Shown: positions 1-8,830 of the stretch, piece by piece | Numbering within the stretch: position 1 is the stretch's first letter | How the letters are laid out: the number at the start of each line of letters is the position of its first letter | Source: Streptomyces sp. Y2F8-2 | GTDB taxonomy: Bacteria > Actinomycetota > Actinomycetes > Streptomycetales > Streptomycetaceae | Reading direction: 5' to 3' | DNA: 64,000 nucleotides | Assembly: GCF_014905555.1 (NCBI RefSeq) | Contig: NZ_BNGS01000011.1 | Location: 248,001-312,000, forward strand | Translations under genes and position numbers: made by a program | Notes under the pieces: generated by a model | Told to the model about the DNA's origin: nothing | The model's input: the letters and a program-made list of their open reading frames with translations, nothing else | The model's database searches: none

Positions 1-104
1 TCGACGATGGCGAGGGAGACGGCGTCCAGCTGGGGTGTGCCGTTCTTGGACTCGCGGGAGTCCCTCTGGTCTGCGCTTCGACTGGCCACGACCTCACTGT
101 GCAC
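1..104 (-). CDS. Lrp/AsnC-family transcriptional regulator (N-terminal part, cut by window edge)
   Basis: Only the first 34 codons lie in the window, read from a GTG at 104-102 on the minus strand. The residues NGTPQLDAVSLAIV match the start of the helix-turn-helix of Lrp/AsnC regulators, which begin with a Leu-Asp pair followed by an Ile/Val-rich first helix. Family members sense amino acids or related metabolites and bind as dimers or octamers. It diverges from the aldehyde dehydrogenase at 270, so local control of polyamine/GABA catabolism is a reasonable inference. The frame stays open upstream of the GTG, and a second in-frame GTG lies at 89, so the exact start is uncertain. Confidence 0.75.
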   Translation of the reverse strand, partial: MHSEVVASRSADQRDSRESKNGTPQLDAVSLAIV

Positions 105-199
105 GACGTATCGACAGTTCCGCAAGGCAGGATCGATGAAATTCGTTGTTTCTGTGATCCAAGTCTGCGGATTTCGCAGTACTGGCGCAATCGAGGGTG

Positions 200-227
200 T
201 TGTAAACGTCGGCCTTCGGACTAGGGT
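200..227 (+). promoter_or_regulatory. Candidate promoter of the first aldehyde dehydrogenase gene
   Basis: TTGTAA (200-205) and TAGGGT (222-227) are separated by 16 bp, a good match to the vegetative sigma consensus of Streptomyces. Transcription would start near 234, about 36 nt before the GTG at 270. Inferred from sequence only. Confidence 0.5.
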
Positions 228-228
228 G

Positions 229-250
229 GGTGTCTCAGCGATTGGACACC
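229..250. promoter_or_regulatory. Inverted repeat GGTGTC-N10-GACACC, possible operator
   Basis: Perfect 6-bp arms at 229-234 and 245-250 straddle the predicted transcription start of the aldehyde dehydrogenase. The position would suit a repressor such as the divergent Lrp/AsnC protein. It is short enough to be chance. Confidence 0.3.
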
Positions 251-269
251 CGAACTTGGAGGGCCCGCA

Positions 270-1709
270 GTGAGCACCGAGCTGCGTCGTCTGCGCAACT
301 ACATCGACGGCGAATACCGAGACGCCGCCGACGGACGGACCACTGAGGTGGTCAACCCCGCGACCGGCGAGGCGTACGCGACCGCCCCGCTGTCCGGGCA
401 GGCGGACGTCGACGCCGCGATGGCGGCCGCCGCGGCGGCCTTCCCCGGCTGGCGCGACACCACGCCCGCGGAGCGGCAGAAGGCCCTGCTGAAGATCGCT
501 GACGCGTTCGAGGAGCGCGCCGAGGAACTGATCGCGGCCGAGGTCGAGAACACGGGCAAGCCGATCGGGCTGACCCGGTCGGAGGAGATCCCGCCGATGA
601 TCGACCAGATCCGCTTCTTCGCGGGCGCCGCCCGGATGCTCGAGGGCCGCTCGGCCGGCGAGTACATGGAGGGCATGACCTCGATCATCCGCCGCGAGCC
701 GGTCGGCGTCTGTGCGCAGGTCGCGCCGTGGAACTACCCGATGATGATGGCCGTGTGGAAGTTCGCCCCGGCGATCGCGGCGGGCAACACCGTCGTGCTG
801 AAGCCGTCGGACACCACCCCGGCGTCCACCGTCCTGATCGCCGACATCATCGGTTCGATCCTGCCCAAGGGCGTCTTCAACGTCATCTGCGGCGATCGGG
901 ACACCGGCCGCATGATGGTGGAGCACCCGACCCCGGCGATGGCCTCCATCACCGGCTCCGTTCGCGCCGGCATGTCGGTCGCCGAGTCCGCGTCCAAGGA
1001 CCTCAAGCGCGTCCACCTGGAGCTGGGCGGCAAGGCGCCGGTCGTCGTCTTCGAGGACACCGACATCGCCAAGGCCGTCGAGGACATCTCGGTCGCGGGC
1101 TTCTTCAACGCCGGCCAGGACTGCACGGCCGCCACCCGCGTCCTCGTCCACGAGTCGATCCACGACGAGTTCGTGGCCGCGCTCGCCAAGGCCGCCTCCG
1201 AGACGAAGACCGGGCAGCCGGACGACGAGGACGTGCTCTACGGCCCGCTGAACAACCCGAACCAGCTCAAGCAGGTCACCGGCTTCATCGAGCGCCTGCC
1301 CGCCCACGCCAAGGTCGAGGCCGGCGGCCACCCGGTCGGCGACAAGGGCTACTTCTACGCCCCGACCGTCGTCTCGGGCCTCAAGCAGGACGACGAGATC
1401 ATCCAGAACGAGGTCTTCGGCCCGGTCATCACCGTGCAGTCGTTCTCCGACGAGGAGCAGGCCGTCGAGTACGCGAACGGCGTCGACTACGCCCTCGCCT
1501 CCTCGGTGTGGACCAAGGACCACGCGCGCGCGATGCGTATGTCCAAGGCCCTCGACTTCGGCTGCGTGTGGATCAACACGCACATCCCGCTGGTCGCGGA
1601 GATGCCGCACGGCGGCTTCAAGAAGTCCGGCTACGGCAAGGACCTGTCGGCGTACGGCTTCGACGACTACACGCGGATCAAGCACGTGATGACGTCGCTC
1701 GACGCGTAG
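270..1709 (+). CDS. NAD(P)-dependent aldehyde dehydrogenase, gamma-aminobutyraldehyde dehydrogenase-like
   Basis: 479 residues, the usual length for the ALDH superfamily. The active-site features are visible: Asn155 in APWNYP, general base Glu251 in ELGGK and nucleophile Cys285 in NAGQDCTAAT. The GQDCTAA context is the one found in PatD/YdcW-type aminobutyraldehyde dehydrogenases, which oxidise 4-aminobutanal to GABA. The GTG start at 270 is preceded by GGAGGG (258-263). It is divergent from an Lrp/AsnC regulator and is one of three aldehyde dehydrogenases here, all near polyamine or GABA genes. A gamma-glutamyl-aminobutyraldehyde substrate (PuuC-like) is an alternative. A strong hairpin follows at 1731. 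Confidence 0.85.
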   Translation: MSTELRRLRNYIDGEYRDAADGRTTEVVNPATGEAYATAPLSGQADVDAAMAAAAAAFPGWRDTTPAERQKALLKIADAFEERAEELIAAEVENTGKPIGLTRSEEIPPMIDQIRFFAGAARMLEGRSAGEYMEGMTSIIRREPVGVCAQVAPWNYPMMMAVWKFAPAIAAGNTVVLKPSDTTPASTVLIADIIGSILPKGVFNVICGDRDTGRMMVEHPTPAMASITGSVRAGMSVAESASKDLKRVHLELGGKAPVVVFEDTDIAKAVEDISVAGFFNAGQDCTAATRVLVHESIHDEFVAALAKAASETKTGQPDDEDVLYGPLNNPNQLKQVTGFIERLPAHAKVEAGGHPVGDKGYFYAPTVVSGLKQDDEIIQNEVFGPVITVQSFSDEEQAVEYANGVDYALASSVWTKDHARAMRMSKALDFGCVWINTHIPLVAEMPHGGFKKSGYGKDLSAYGFDDYTRIKHVMTSLDA

Positions 1710-1730
1710 GCCTCCGGGCGGCGCGAACGC

Positions 1731-1764
1731 ACGGCCCCGGGCGAGGGTTCCCGCCCGGGGCCGT
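1731..1764 (+). terminator. Hairpin terminator after the aldehyde dehydrogenase
   Basis: A perfect stem (outer pair A1731/T1764, 12-bp core 1732-1743 with 1752-1763) and a short loop lie 22 bp after the stop. No T run follows, as is usual in Streptomyces. The following GC-rich 285 bp up to the converging serine hydrolase show no gene. Confidence 0.75.
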
Positions 1765-2050
1765 GGCCTGCCCGGAAGGCGTCAGGCCGAGCGCGGCCCG
1801 CACGTGGCCGGGCGACGGTGGGCGAGAGCGGCGGGGCCGGGGGCCCGCACAGGACGGCCGTCCGTGGGCGGTGGAGGCCGGCCGGGAGAGCGGCGCCGGG
1901 CGCCGCCGCGGGCGAGATGGCCGGCCCGGGCTCCGGTCCGGGCCCCGGCCTCCGGCCGTCTGCGCCCGCGCCCCTGCCCCATCCACCTGCCCCGACCCGG
2001 CCGCCCATGGCGCGGCCGGGAGCGCCGGCTGCGGGAGCCCGGGACGAACG

Positions 2051-3205
2051 TCAGCGGTTGAACGCGGGGAACCCGAACCGCTGCGCGACGGCCGCGCCGT
2101 CGCCCTTCGCGTCGGTGGCGTTGACGGAGTAGACGAGGGTCCGGGACAGGTCGCGGGTGGCGGCGATCACCGTGGCGTAGCCGGGGCGGGAGCCCGTCTT
2201 GCCCCAGATCACCCTGCCGTTCAGCTCGAACCGCTCCAGCGCCGCCCCGTACCGCGCCCCCGGCACGTCGGGGAGCGTGAACATCTCCTTCAGCTGCGGT
2301 CCGGGCACGACGCGGCCGCGGAACAGCGCCACCAGCAGCCGTTCCAGGTCGGCGGTCGTCGAGATCATGTCGCCGGCCGCCCACCGGTCGGACATGTTCC
2401 AGTCGGTCACGTCGACCAGCCTGCCGTCGATCCAGTCGTATCCGCGGTTGTGCGGACCGTGGATGCGCGGATCGGACCCGTTCGGGAACGAGGTGTTCCG
2501 CATGCCGAGCGGCCGGAAGATCCGTACGGCCGCCTGGTGCGCGTACGAGTCGCCGGTGATCTTCTCGATCAGCATGCCGAGGACGGTGTAGTGGATGTTG
2601 GAGTAGTCCTGTTGTGTGCCAGGCGCGAACTCCGGGCCCTTGGCGGCCGAGGCCGCTACGACCTGACGTGGTGTCAGCGTCTCGAAGCGGTGCGCGTATC
2701 CCTCCTCGACCGTCTCCCCGAGGGACGCTCCCGGTTGCAGTCCGCTCGTGTAGTTGAGCAACTGCCGTACGGTGATGGGCTCGAAGTCCCTGGTCAGCAG
2801 CCCGGGCAGATACTGCTGCACGGTTCCGTCCAGGCCGATCCGCCCCTCGGCGGCGAGCTGCAGCACGATCGCCGCGGTCACTACCTTGGTCACCGAACCG
2901 GCCCGGAAGCGGGCGTCGTCCAACGCCGGCGCCCCCGTCCGGACATCGCGCACCCCCGCGACGCCGCGCCAACTGCCCTTGCCGCCCACGCGGATGAGCG
3001 CGGCGGTGGCGTCGTGGTCGGGCAGCCCGGCGATCGCGGCGCGCAGCGCCTCGGTGTCGGGTCCCTCGGTCGCGGACGCCGGGATCATCCGTGCCGCGGA
3101 TGCCGCGGCCGCGGAGTGGGCGGAGGCGACTCCCGCCAGGGGGAGGGCGGTCAGACTCACGGTGAGGGCGGTGGCGAGGGCGACGGCGGTCGGACGTGAC
3201 TGCAT
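2051..3205 (-). CDS. Secreted serine hydrolase of the beta-lactamase / D-alanyl-D-alanine carboxypeptidase family
   Basis: 384 residues from the ATG at 3205, chosen because AGGGAG lies just upstream and the protein then opens with a signal peptide (MQSRPT, a hydrophobic stretch, cleavage near ASA). The class C beta-lactamase-like fold is shown by Ser104-x-x-Lys107 (SVTK), Tyr201-Ser-Asn203 (YSN) and a late GKTG box. Many Streptomyces carry such exported proteins with carboxypeptidase, esterase or amidase activity; the substrate cannot be told. It converges with the aldehyde dehydrogenase and is divergent from the sigma-factor gene, with 429 bp between. Confidence 0.85.
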   Translation of the reverse strand: MQSRPTAVALATALTVSLTALPLAGVASAHSAAAASAARMIPASATEGPDTEALRAAIAGLPDHDATAALIRVGGKGSWRGVAGVRDVRTGAPALDDARFRAGSVTKVVTAAIVLQLAAEGRIGLDGTVQQYLPGLLTRDFEPITVRQLLNYTSGLQPGASLGETVEEGYAHRFETLTPRQVVAASAAKGPEFAPGTQQDYSNIHYTVLGMLIEKITGDSYAHQAAVRIFRPLGMRNTSFPNGSDPRIHGPHNRGYDWIDGRLVDVTDWNMSDRWAAGDMISTTADLERLLVALFRGRVVPGPQLKEMFTLPDVPGARYGAALERFELNGRVIWGKTGSRPGYATVIAATRDLSRTLVYSVNATDAKGDGAAVAQRFGFPAFNR

Positions 3206-3634
3206 GGGATGCTCCCTGATCGAGGGGATGTCGGTGATCATCCTGCGGACCCTTCAGGCGGTGGGGGATCCTCTCGAAGGAGGGCACGGCCCCGGGCATG
3301 GGGCCGGGGGGCGCCCCTAGGGGACGGAGCCGGCCCGGCACGGGAGCGCGGGAGCGTGTGGTCCGCGTCGCGCCCGAAAAACTGTTATCCCGGCCCCCGC
3401 CCCTCCGTCTCCCTCAGCGCCCCGGATCCCGACGCACAGGAGCGAACCGCGTGAGGCATGGGCACGGCGACCGCACCCGCCCCCACCGCCGGCCACGACC
3501 GATGGCCCGTCCCGGTATCGACGGACATCCGGCGTTTCGCCGTGAGCCGTCGTGGACCGCCCGTCCCGTGGATCCCGGCCGTGGCTGAGGCTGTACGTCC
3601 GCAGGGCGGTACGACGACCAGGGAGGGGACGCAC
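3206..3634. other. Divergent intergenic region, no gene seen
   Basis: 429 bp between the divergent serine hydrolase and ECF sigma genes. It holds inverted GC-rich stretches near 3290-3330 and a small AT-richer patch near 3378-3388 (GAAAAACTGTTAT) that could hold a -10 region. I cannot assign a promoter with confidence. The reading frame of the sigma gene stays open back to an ATG at 3458, but that extension is not sigma-like. Confidence 0.5.
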
Positions 3635-5287
3635 GTGGACACCCGGCAGTGGCGTTCCACCATCGCGGCGGCGCAGGCCGGTGACCGGCATGCGCTGGAC
3701 GAGCTGGTCGCGGGCTGGCTGCCGCTCGTCTACAACATCGTCGGCCGCGCGCTCAACGGCCATGCCGACGTCGACGACGTCGTGCAGGAGACGATGCTGC
3801 GCGCCGTCGGCAACATCGGCGCCCTGCGCGATCCGGACAGTTTCCGCTCCTGGCTGGTCGCCATCGCCATGCGGCAGATACGGGAGCGGGCGCGCCGCAG
3901 GACGTCCGAGCCGCTGGCCGGGGACGCGGGGGACCGGGCCGCCGACTTCGCCGAACTCACGGTGCTGCGCCTGCAGTTGGAGGGACAGCGGCGCGAGGTC
4001 GCGGAGGCGGTGCGCTGGCTCGACGACGAGGACCGGCAGCTGCTGTCGCTGTGGTGGCTTGAGGTCGCGGGCGAACTCACCCGCCGGGAGCTGGCCGCCG
4101 CCGTCGGCATCAGCCGCCAGCACGCCGCCGTCCGGGTGCAGCGGATGAAGGCGCGCCTGGAGGTGGCGCGCGGCATCGTACGGGCGCTGGAGGGCGCCTG
4201 CCCCGAGCTGGCCGCCGTCACCGCCCGCTGGGACGGCCGTCCCGGCTCCGTGTGGCGCAAGCGGCTGGCCCGGCACATCCGCGGCTGTCCGGTCTGCGCC
4301 GGGGTCGAGAAGGCCGTCGTGCCCGCCGAACGGCTGCTCGCCGGGATCGCGCTCGTCCCCGTCCCGGCCGGCTTCGCCCTGTCGCTGGCGCTGGGCGGCA
4401 AGACGTCCGTGGCGGCCGTCTCCGTCGGCTGGTCCGCCAAGGTGCTCGGCGCGCTCACCAAGCCCGCCGTCGTCGTCACGGCGGGCGCGACGATCGCCGC
4501 GGGCGGCGCGTACGTCGTGACCCGAACGCCACAGGCGCCGCCCGCCCCTCGGATCGCACCCACCGCGGCGAGCACGGCCCGCCCGCCCGCGCACACCCCG
4601 CCGAGCCTCCTGCCCTCCCCCTCGACGGCGAGCCCGGCACCGTCGAGGACCGTGGACCTGTACGGCACCGTCGTCGACTCCGTCGACAGCGCGCCCCCCG
4701 CGAACATCCCGCCGGGAGCGCTGCCGCACCGCCCCGAATCCGGGATCACCAGCAGCGGAGGTCCGAAGGCCGTCCTGCAGCACCGCGGGGAGAGCGTCAT
4801 GCTCAAGGGCCGGGGATACGTCCTGGTGCGCTGGCAGATCTCCCCGAAGAACCGGCCCGGCGCCCTGGTCATGCCGACCTGGACCGGGCTCGAGGGCAAG
4901 CTGTTCCACGTCGCGTCCGGTGGTGGGCGCCGCATGGACGACCCGCTGCCGGGCAGCCCGAACGGATACGCCACCGGGATGGGCGGACCGGCCATCGGGT
5001 ACGCCGTCCTGCCGGCCGGCACCCAGCAGATGTGGCAGAACGAGTACTTCTACCTGGACGGTTCCGTCACCCTCACCCAGAACGAACGGGGCTGCGACTA
5101 CGGCCTGATCGTCTTCCCGTCCAGCTGGGACGAGGTCCACAAGGACGTCATGACCGGGCCCGCCCGGGGCGCGATCCGCTACGGCCTGGTCCGCGACAAC
5201 GGCGAGGACACCGCACCGGTGCCCCAGTACGCCACCCGCTCCCTCCCGGCCGACCCGGCCACGGTCCCTCAGCGCTCGCGCGTGTAG
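3635..5287 (+). CDS. Membrane-bound ECF sigma factor fused to a zinc-binding anti-sigma motif and an extracytoplasmic domain
   Basis: 550 residues from the GTG at 3635, placed by the GGGAGGGG box at 3620. Residues 1-170 hold sigma region 2 (DVDDVVQETMLRAV) and region 4 (a helix-turn-helix around AAAVGISRQHAAVRVQRM). His214-x3-Cys218-x2-Cys221 (HIRGCPVC) is the signature of zinc-binding anti-sigma domains. One hydrophobic segment near 265-295 is followed by a Pro/Ser/Thr-rich linker and about 230 residues predicted outside the cell, with no family I recognise. ECF factors with such C-terminal extensions are known in actinobacteria (for example groups ECF52/53) and are thought to act as one-component signal sensors. 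Its stop overlaps the converging phosphodiesterase gene by 19 bp. Confidence 0.8.
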   Translation: MDTRQWRSTIAAAQAGDRHALDELVAGWLPLVYNIVGRALNGHADVDDVVQETMLRAVGNIGALRDPDSFRSWLVAIAMRQIRERARRRTSEPLAGDAGDRAADFAELTVLRLQLEGQRREVAEAVRWLDDEDRQLLSLWWLEVAGELTRRELAAAVGISRQHAAVRVQRMKARLEVARGIVRALEGACPELAAVTARWDGRPGSVWRKRLARHIRGCPVCAGVEKAVVPAERLLAGIALVPVPAGFALSLALGGKTSVAAVSVGWSAKVLGALTKPAVVVTAGATIAAGGAYVVTRTPQAPPAPRIAPTAASTARPPAHTPPSLLPSPSTASPAPSRTVDLYGTVVDSVDSAPPANIPPGALPHRPESGITSSGGPKAVLQHRGESVMLKGRGYVLVRWQISPKNRPGALVMPTWTGLEGKLFHVASGGGRRMDDPLPGSPNGYATGMGGPAIGYAVLPAGTQQMWQNEYFYLDGSVTLTQNERGCDYGLIVFPSSWDEVHKDVMTGPARGAIRYGLVRDNGEDTAPVPQYATRSLPADPATVPQRSRV

Positions 5288-5985
5288 CCGCCCGCGGGCC
5301 GGCGCAGCGCATGCAGCGCGTCGATGCGGTTGGTGGTGATGGAGTCCACGCCTGTCGCGAGCAGGCGCCGCATCGAGCGGCGGGTGTCCGGCGTCCACAC
5401 GGACAGCAGATGGCCGCCCCGGTGCACCCGGGCCGCCAGGTCCTGGTCGACCAGGCCGAAGCGGTAGTTGAGCCAGCGCGGGCGCACCGCGTCGAGCAGC
5501 GCGGGCCGCGGCGGGGCGAGGGTCGTCCAGGTCAGGGCGATCTCCGCCGTGGGGTCGGCGGCGCGCACCGCCAGCATGGTCTCGGCTCCCGCGCAGTAGT
5601 ACACGCGCTCCGCCGCCCCGCAGTCCCGCACGATGTCGACGATCCGGCGTACGGCCCGGGACGAGGGGCCGCCCGGCAGGTCGATCATCACCCGGCTGCC
5701 GTCGGTCGCCGCGAGCGCGTCCGCCAGCGTCGGCACACCGCCCGCCGTCAGGCCCCGCACCTCGTCCGCGGAGAGCGCCGCGAGCGGGCGGTCCTGCTCC
5801 CACAGACGCTTCAGCGTCCCGTCGTGCAGCAGCACGGGCACACCGTCCCGGGTGAGCCGTACGTCGATCTCCACCGCGTCCGCGCCACGCCGGAGCGCGG
5901 AACGCAGCGAGTCGATCGTGTTCTCACGGTGACGGTAGGGGTCGCCGCGATGGGCCACGGCGGTCACGGTACGCATGGGGCTCAT
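5269..5985 (-). CDS. Glycerophosphodiester phosphodiesterase
   Basis: 238 residues. The GDPD/PLC-like TIM barrel is shown by the opening AHRGDPYRHRENT (catalytic His-Arg plus metal-binding Glu-Asn), EIDVRLTRDG (metal ligands Glu and Asp) and PVLLHD (second catalytic His). Such enzymes split glycerophosphodiesters from phospholipids to glycerol 3-phosphate and an alcohol. No signal peptide is visible, so it is probably cytoplasmic. The start could be the ATG at 5985 or the one at 5976; neither has a clear ribosome-binding site. Its 3' end overlaps the converging sigma gene. Confidence 0.85.
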   Translation of the reverse strand: MSPMRTVTAVAHRGDPYRHRENTIDSLRSALRRGADAVEIDVRLTRDGVPVLLHDGTLKRLWEQDRPLAALSADEVRGLTAGGVPTLADALAATDGSRVMIDLPGGPSSRAVRRIVDIVRDCGAAERVYYCAGAETMLAVRAADPTAEIALTWTTLAPPRPALLDAVRPRWLNYRFGLVDQDLAARVHRGGHLLSVWTPDTRRSMRRLLATGVDSITTNRIDALHALRRPAGGYTRER

Positions 5986-6047
5986 TGTGACGGTGCGGCG
6001 CCGCGCAGCGGCCCGCCGGGGGTGGCGGCCGGGAGACGGCCGGGCCG

Positions 6048-7106
6048 TCAGGGCGCCAGCCAGGCGGCGGTGTACGCGTCGATCTCGGCCGACAGCGCCG
6101 CCTTGCCGGCGTCGTCGAGGAACGACGCCTCGACCGCGTTCCTGGCGAGAGCGGCCAGACCACGCTCGTCGAGGTCGAGGAGCCGCGCGGCGACCGCGTA
6201 CTCGCTGTTGAGGTCGGTGCCGAACATCGGCGGGTCGTCGGAGTTGACGGTGACGAGGACACCGGCGCGCATGAACTCCTTGATGGGGTGCTCGTCGAGC
6301 GAGCGGACCGCGCGCGTGGCGATGTTGGAGGTCGGGCACACCTCAAGCGGGATGCGGTGCTCGGCGAGGTGGGCCAGCAGCTTCGGGTCGCGGGCGGAAC
6401 TGGTGCCGTGCCCGATGCGCTCGGCCCGCAGCTCGTTCAGCGCGTCCCAGACCGTCTCGGGCCCGGTCGTCTCGCCCGCGTGCGGAACGGAGTGGAGGCC
6501 CGCCGCTATGGCCCGGTCGAAGTAGGGCTTGAACTGCGGCCGCGGTACGCCGACCTCGGGACCGCCGAGCCCGAACGAGACCAGCCCCTCGGGACGCAGC
6601 CGGTCGTCGGTGGCGAGCCGGACCGTCTCCTCGGCCGATACGAGCCCGGCCTCGCCCGGGATGTCGAAGCACCAGCGCAGCACGGTCCCGAACTCGGCCT
6701 CCGCGGCCTTGCGGGCGTCCTCGATGGCGTCCATGAACGCGCGCTCGTCGATACCGCGGCGGGTGGACGAGTACGGCGTGATGGTCAGCTCCGCGTAGCG
6801 GACCTGCTGGCGAGCCATGTCACGGGCGACCTCGTACGTCAGCAGGCGGACGTCCTCGGGGGTCCGGATCAGGTCGACGACCGACAGGTACACCTCGATG
6901 AAGTGGGCGAAGTCCGTGAACGTGAAGTAGTCGGCCAGGGCCTCGGGGTCGGTGGGCACCTTGGAGTCGGGGTGGCGGGCGGCCAGTTCGGAGACGATGC
7001 GGGGGGAGGCGGAGCCGACGTGGTGCACGTGCAGTTCGGCCTTGGGCAGTCCGGCGATGAAGGCGTGCAGATCGCGCACGGCGGGAGCGTCGCGGTGGTC
7101 GGTCAA
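6048..7106 (-). CDS. Adenosine deaminase
   Basis: 352 residues from a TTG at 7106, chosen because GGGGAGGG stands immediately upstream and the length then matches the family; the frame is open further back, with an ATG at 7202 lacking such a site. The metal-dependent deaminase signatures are present: HVHHVGS (two metal His), HAGET (catalytic Glu and His), IGHGT, and NSDDP (catalytic Asp pair). It converts adenosine to inosine in purine salvage. It is divergent from the DUF4190 gene at 7276, and 62 bp separate its stop from the start of the phosphodiesterase gene on the same strand. Confidence 0.87.
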   Translation of the reverse strand: MTDHRDAPAVRDLHAFIAGLPKAELHVHHVGSASPRIVSELAARHPDSKVPTDPEALADYFTFTDFAHFIEVYLSVVDLIRTPEDVRLLTYEVARDMARQQVRYAELTITPYSSTRRGIDERAFMDAIEDARKAAEAEFGTVLRWCFDIPGEAGLVSAEETVRLATDDRLRPEGLVSFGLGGPEVGVPRPQFKPYFDRAIAAGLHSVPHAGETTGPETVWDALNELRAERIGHGTSSARDPKLLAHLAEHRIPLEVCPTSNIATRAVRSLDEHPIKEFMRAGVLVTVNSDDPPMFGTDLNSEYAVAARLLDLDERGLAALARNAVEASFLDDAGKAALSAEIDAYTAAWLAP

Positions 7107-7275
7107 GGTCCCTCCCCGGGAACGGCGTCCCGGCGCCGGGCGGTGGAGCCACGGCTCGGCCGGGACGCGGGTGATCGGCTGATCGGTGACGTGCGGGATC
7201 ATCGTAGGACGCGGACCGACGTCGGGGAGACGCGGCCGTAGCATGACGGGACATTCGACAGAGGGGGACCCACGC

Positions 7276-8202
7276 ATGTCCGACGACGCCCAGCGCCCGG
7301 GAACACCTCAGGACACGGCTCCGGACGGGTGGGCCTCCGCGGGCCACGGGACGGACGGAACGGACAGGGTGGCGGGCGGACAGGCGCCGGGCGCCCCGGA
7401 CGGTGCGGGCGGCTGGATACCGGGTGCGTCCGCCACCCCCGCCGATCAGCCCTCCGGCGTACGGCTCGACAAGTCCGCCCCCGACCCGTGGGCGCCCCCC
7501 GTCGACCCCCAGGGCACCGTGGCCTCCGGCGGCGGTGCCCCCTCCGGGCACGCCCGGCCCACGGCCGTCCCGCCGCCGGGCCCCGCCCTGCCGGGCACCC
7601 CGCCCCAGGGACCCTGGGCCGGCCCGTACGCCGCTCCGGGACCCGGCAGGGCCGTTCCGTACGCCGCTCAGTACGCCGCTCCGGGCCCCGGCATCGCAGC
7701 CCCCGGCAACCCCTTCGCTCCTTCGCCCGCCGCCCAGGACGGCCCCGTACCGCCGCCCCCCATCGGGCCCGAGGGGCCGGGGCAGGTGCCGTACGGCTTT
7801 CCCCAGTACACCGGACATCCGGGGTACGGCGCGCCCTACGGCTCCCAGGGCGCCGGCTACGGCTGGCCCGGTATGCCCCTCCCGCCGAGCAACGGCATGG
7901 GGATCGCCTCGCTGGTGCTCGGCGTCATCTCCCTCGTCCTGTTCTGCCTCTGGCCGGTGGCCCTGATCGTCGGTGTGCTCGCCGTGATCTTCGGCATCAT
8001 CGGCCGCCGCAGGGCGGGCCGAGGGGAGGCGACGAACGGAGGCATGGCCCTGGCCGGCCTCATCTGCGGAGCGGTCGGCTTCGTCCTGAGCGCCGTCCTG
8101 CTCATCGTCCTCCTCGCCGTCCCGGACGACAGCGGCGACGACCCGTGGACGGGCACCGACGACGGCTACTCGACCTCACTGGTGACGGGCGCCGCCGGCT
8201 GA
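7276..8202 (+). CDS. DUF4190 membrane protein with long Pro/Gly-rich N-terminal region
   Basis: 308 residues from the ATG at 7276, after GAGGGGGA. About the first 205 residues are low complexity, rich in Pro, Gly and Ala. Two membrane helices follow (about 208-238 and 253-280), joined by a short Arg-rich loop (GRRRAGRGE), the layout of DUF4190. An acidic tail of some 25 residues ends the protein. The function of this common actinobacterial family is unknown. Its last 27 bp overlap the converging NADAR gene. Confidence 0.75.
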   Translation: MSDDAQRPGTPQDTAPDGWASAGHGTDGTDRVAGGQAPGAPDGAGGWIPGASATPADQPSGVRLDKSAPDPWAPPVDPQGTVASGGGAPSGHARPTAVPPPGPALPGTPPQGPWAGPYAAPGPGRAVPYAAQYAAPGPGIAAPGNPFAPSPAAQDGPVPPPPIGPEGPGQVPYGFPQYTGHPGYGAPYGSQGAGYGWPGMPLPPSNGMGIASLVLGVISLVLFCLWPVALIVGVLAVIFGIIGRRRAGRGEATNGGMALAGLICGAVGFVLSAVLLIVLLAVPDDSGDDPWTGTDDGYSTSLVTGAAG

Positions 8203-8805
8203 GTCATCGGACACCCCCTGACCCGCGGCCAGCCGCTCCCGCGCCTCCATCAGCGCGAACCCCAGAAGGTTCGGCCCCCGCCACCGCTCCGGATCCGCCG
8301 CCCGTTCGTCGTCCGCGGCGAGCCCGATGCCCCACACCCGGTCCAGCGGGCTCGCCTCGACGAGCACACGCTCCCCGGTGCCCAGCAGAAAGTCCCGCAG
8401 CTCCTCATGCGCGGCGAACTTGTGCACGCTGCCCTCGACCACGATGCCGAACCGCTCGCGCTCCCATACGGCCTCGTCGAAGCCGCGCACCAGCCGTCCC
8501 GCCTTCTTCGCGAGGGCGGGCTCCGGCGACTGAAGCACCTTCCGCTCCGCCTCCGCGTCGTCGAAGAGCCGCGCCTTCGACGCCATCATCCAGTGCTCCG
8601 CCGTCGCGTACTCCACGCCGTCCACGGTGAACGGCGACGGCCACCACTGGCTGAGGCAGCTCGCCCCGATCTGCCCGTCCCCGCGCGGCCGGTGCCCCCA
8701 GAAGTGGAGGTACTTGATCCTCGCCCCCGCGCGGACCTCCCCGATCAGGGCGTCCCAAGAACCGATCTTCTCCATGCCGCCGAGTCTGGCAGGCACCACT
8801 GACAT
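8176..8805 (-). CDS. NADAR-family protein (YbiA-like N-glycosidase)
   Basis: 209 residues. The NADAR/DUF1768 family is recognised by the FWGHRP and GASCLSQWWPSPF stretches near the start, ATAEHWMMASKA in the middle, and the closing DRVWGIGL and WRGPNLLGFALMEAR motifs. E. coli YbiA and plant homologues hydrolyse reactive early riboflavin intermediates; others remove ADP-ribose from guanine. The ATG at 8805 is preceded by AAAGGGGGGA. An upstream TATAAA on the same strand may be a -10 box. It is divergent from the second aldehyde dehydrogenase. Confidence 0.82.
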   Translation of the reverse strand: MSVVPARLGGMEKIGSWDALIGEVRAGARIKYLHFWGHRPRGDGQIGASCLSQWWPSPFTVDGVEYATAEHWMMASKARLFDDAEAERKVLQSPEPALAKKAGRLVRGFDEAVWERERFGIVVEGSVHKFAAHEELRDFLLGTGERVLVEASPLDRVWGIGLAADDERAADPERWRGPNLLGFALMEARERLAAGQGVSDDSAGGARHQ

Positions 8806-8830
8806 TCCGTCCCCCCTTTATAGGCCGCAC

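Noticed and set aside
7..273. Short plus-strand frame at the left edge
   Set aside because: It is antisense to the Lrp/AsnC start and crosses the promoter of the aldehyde dehydrogenase; no family similarity.
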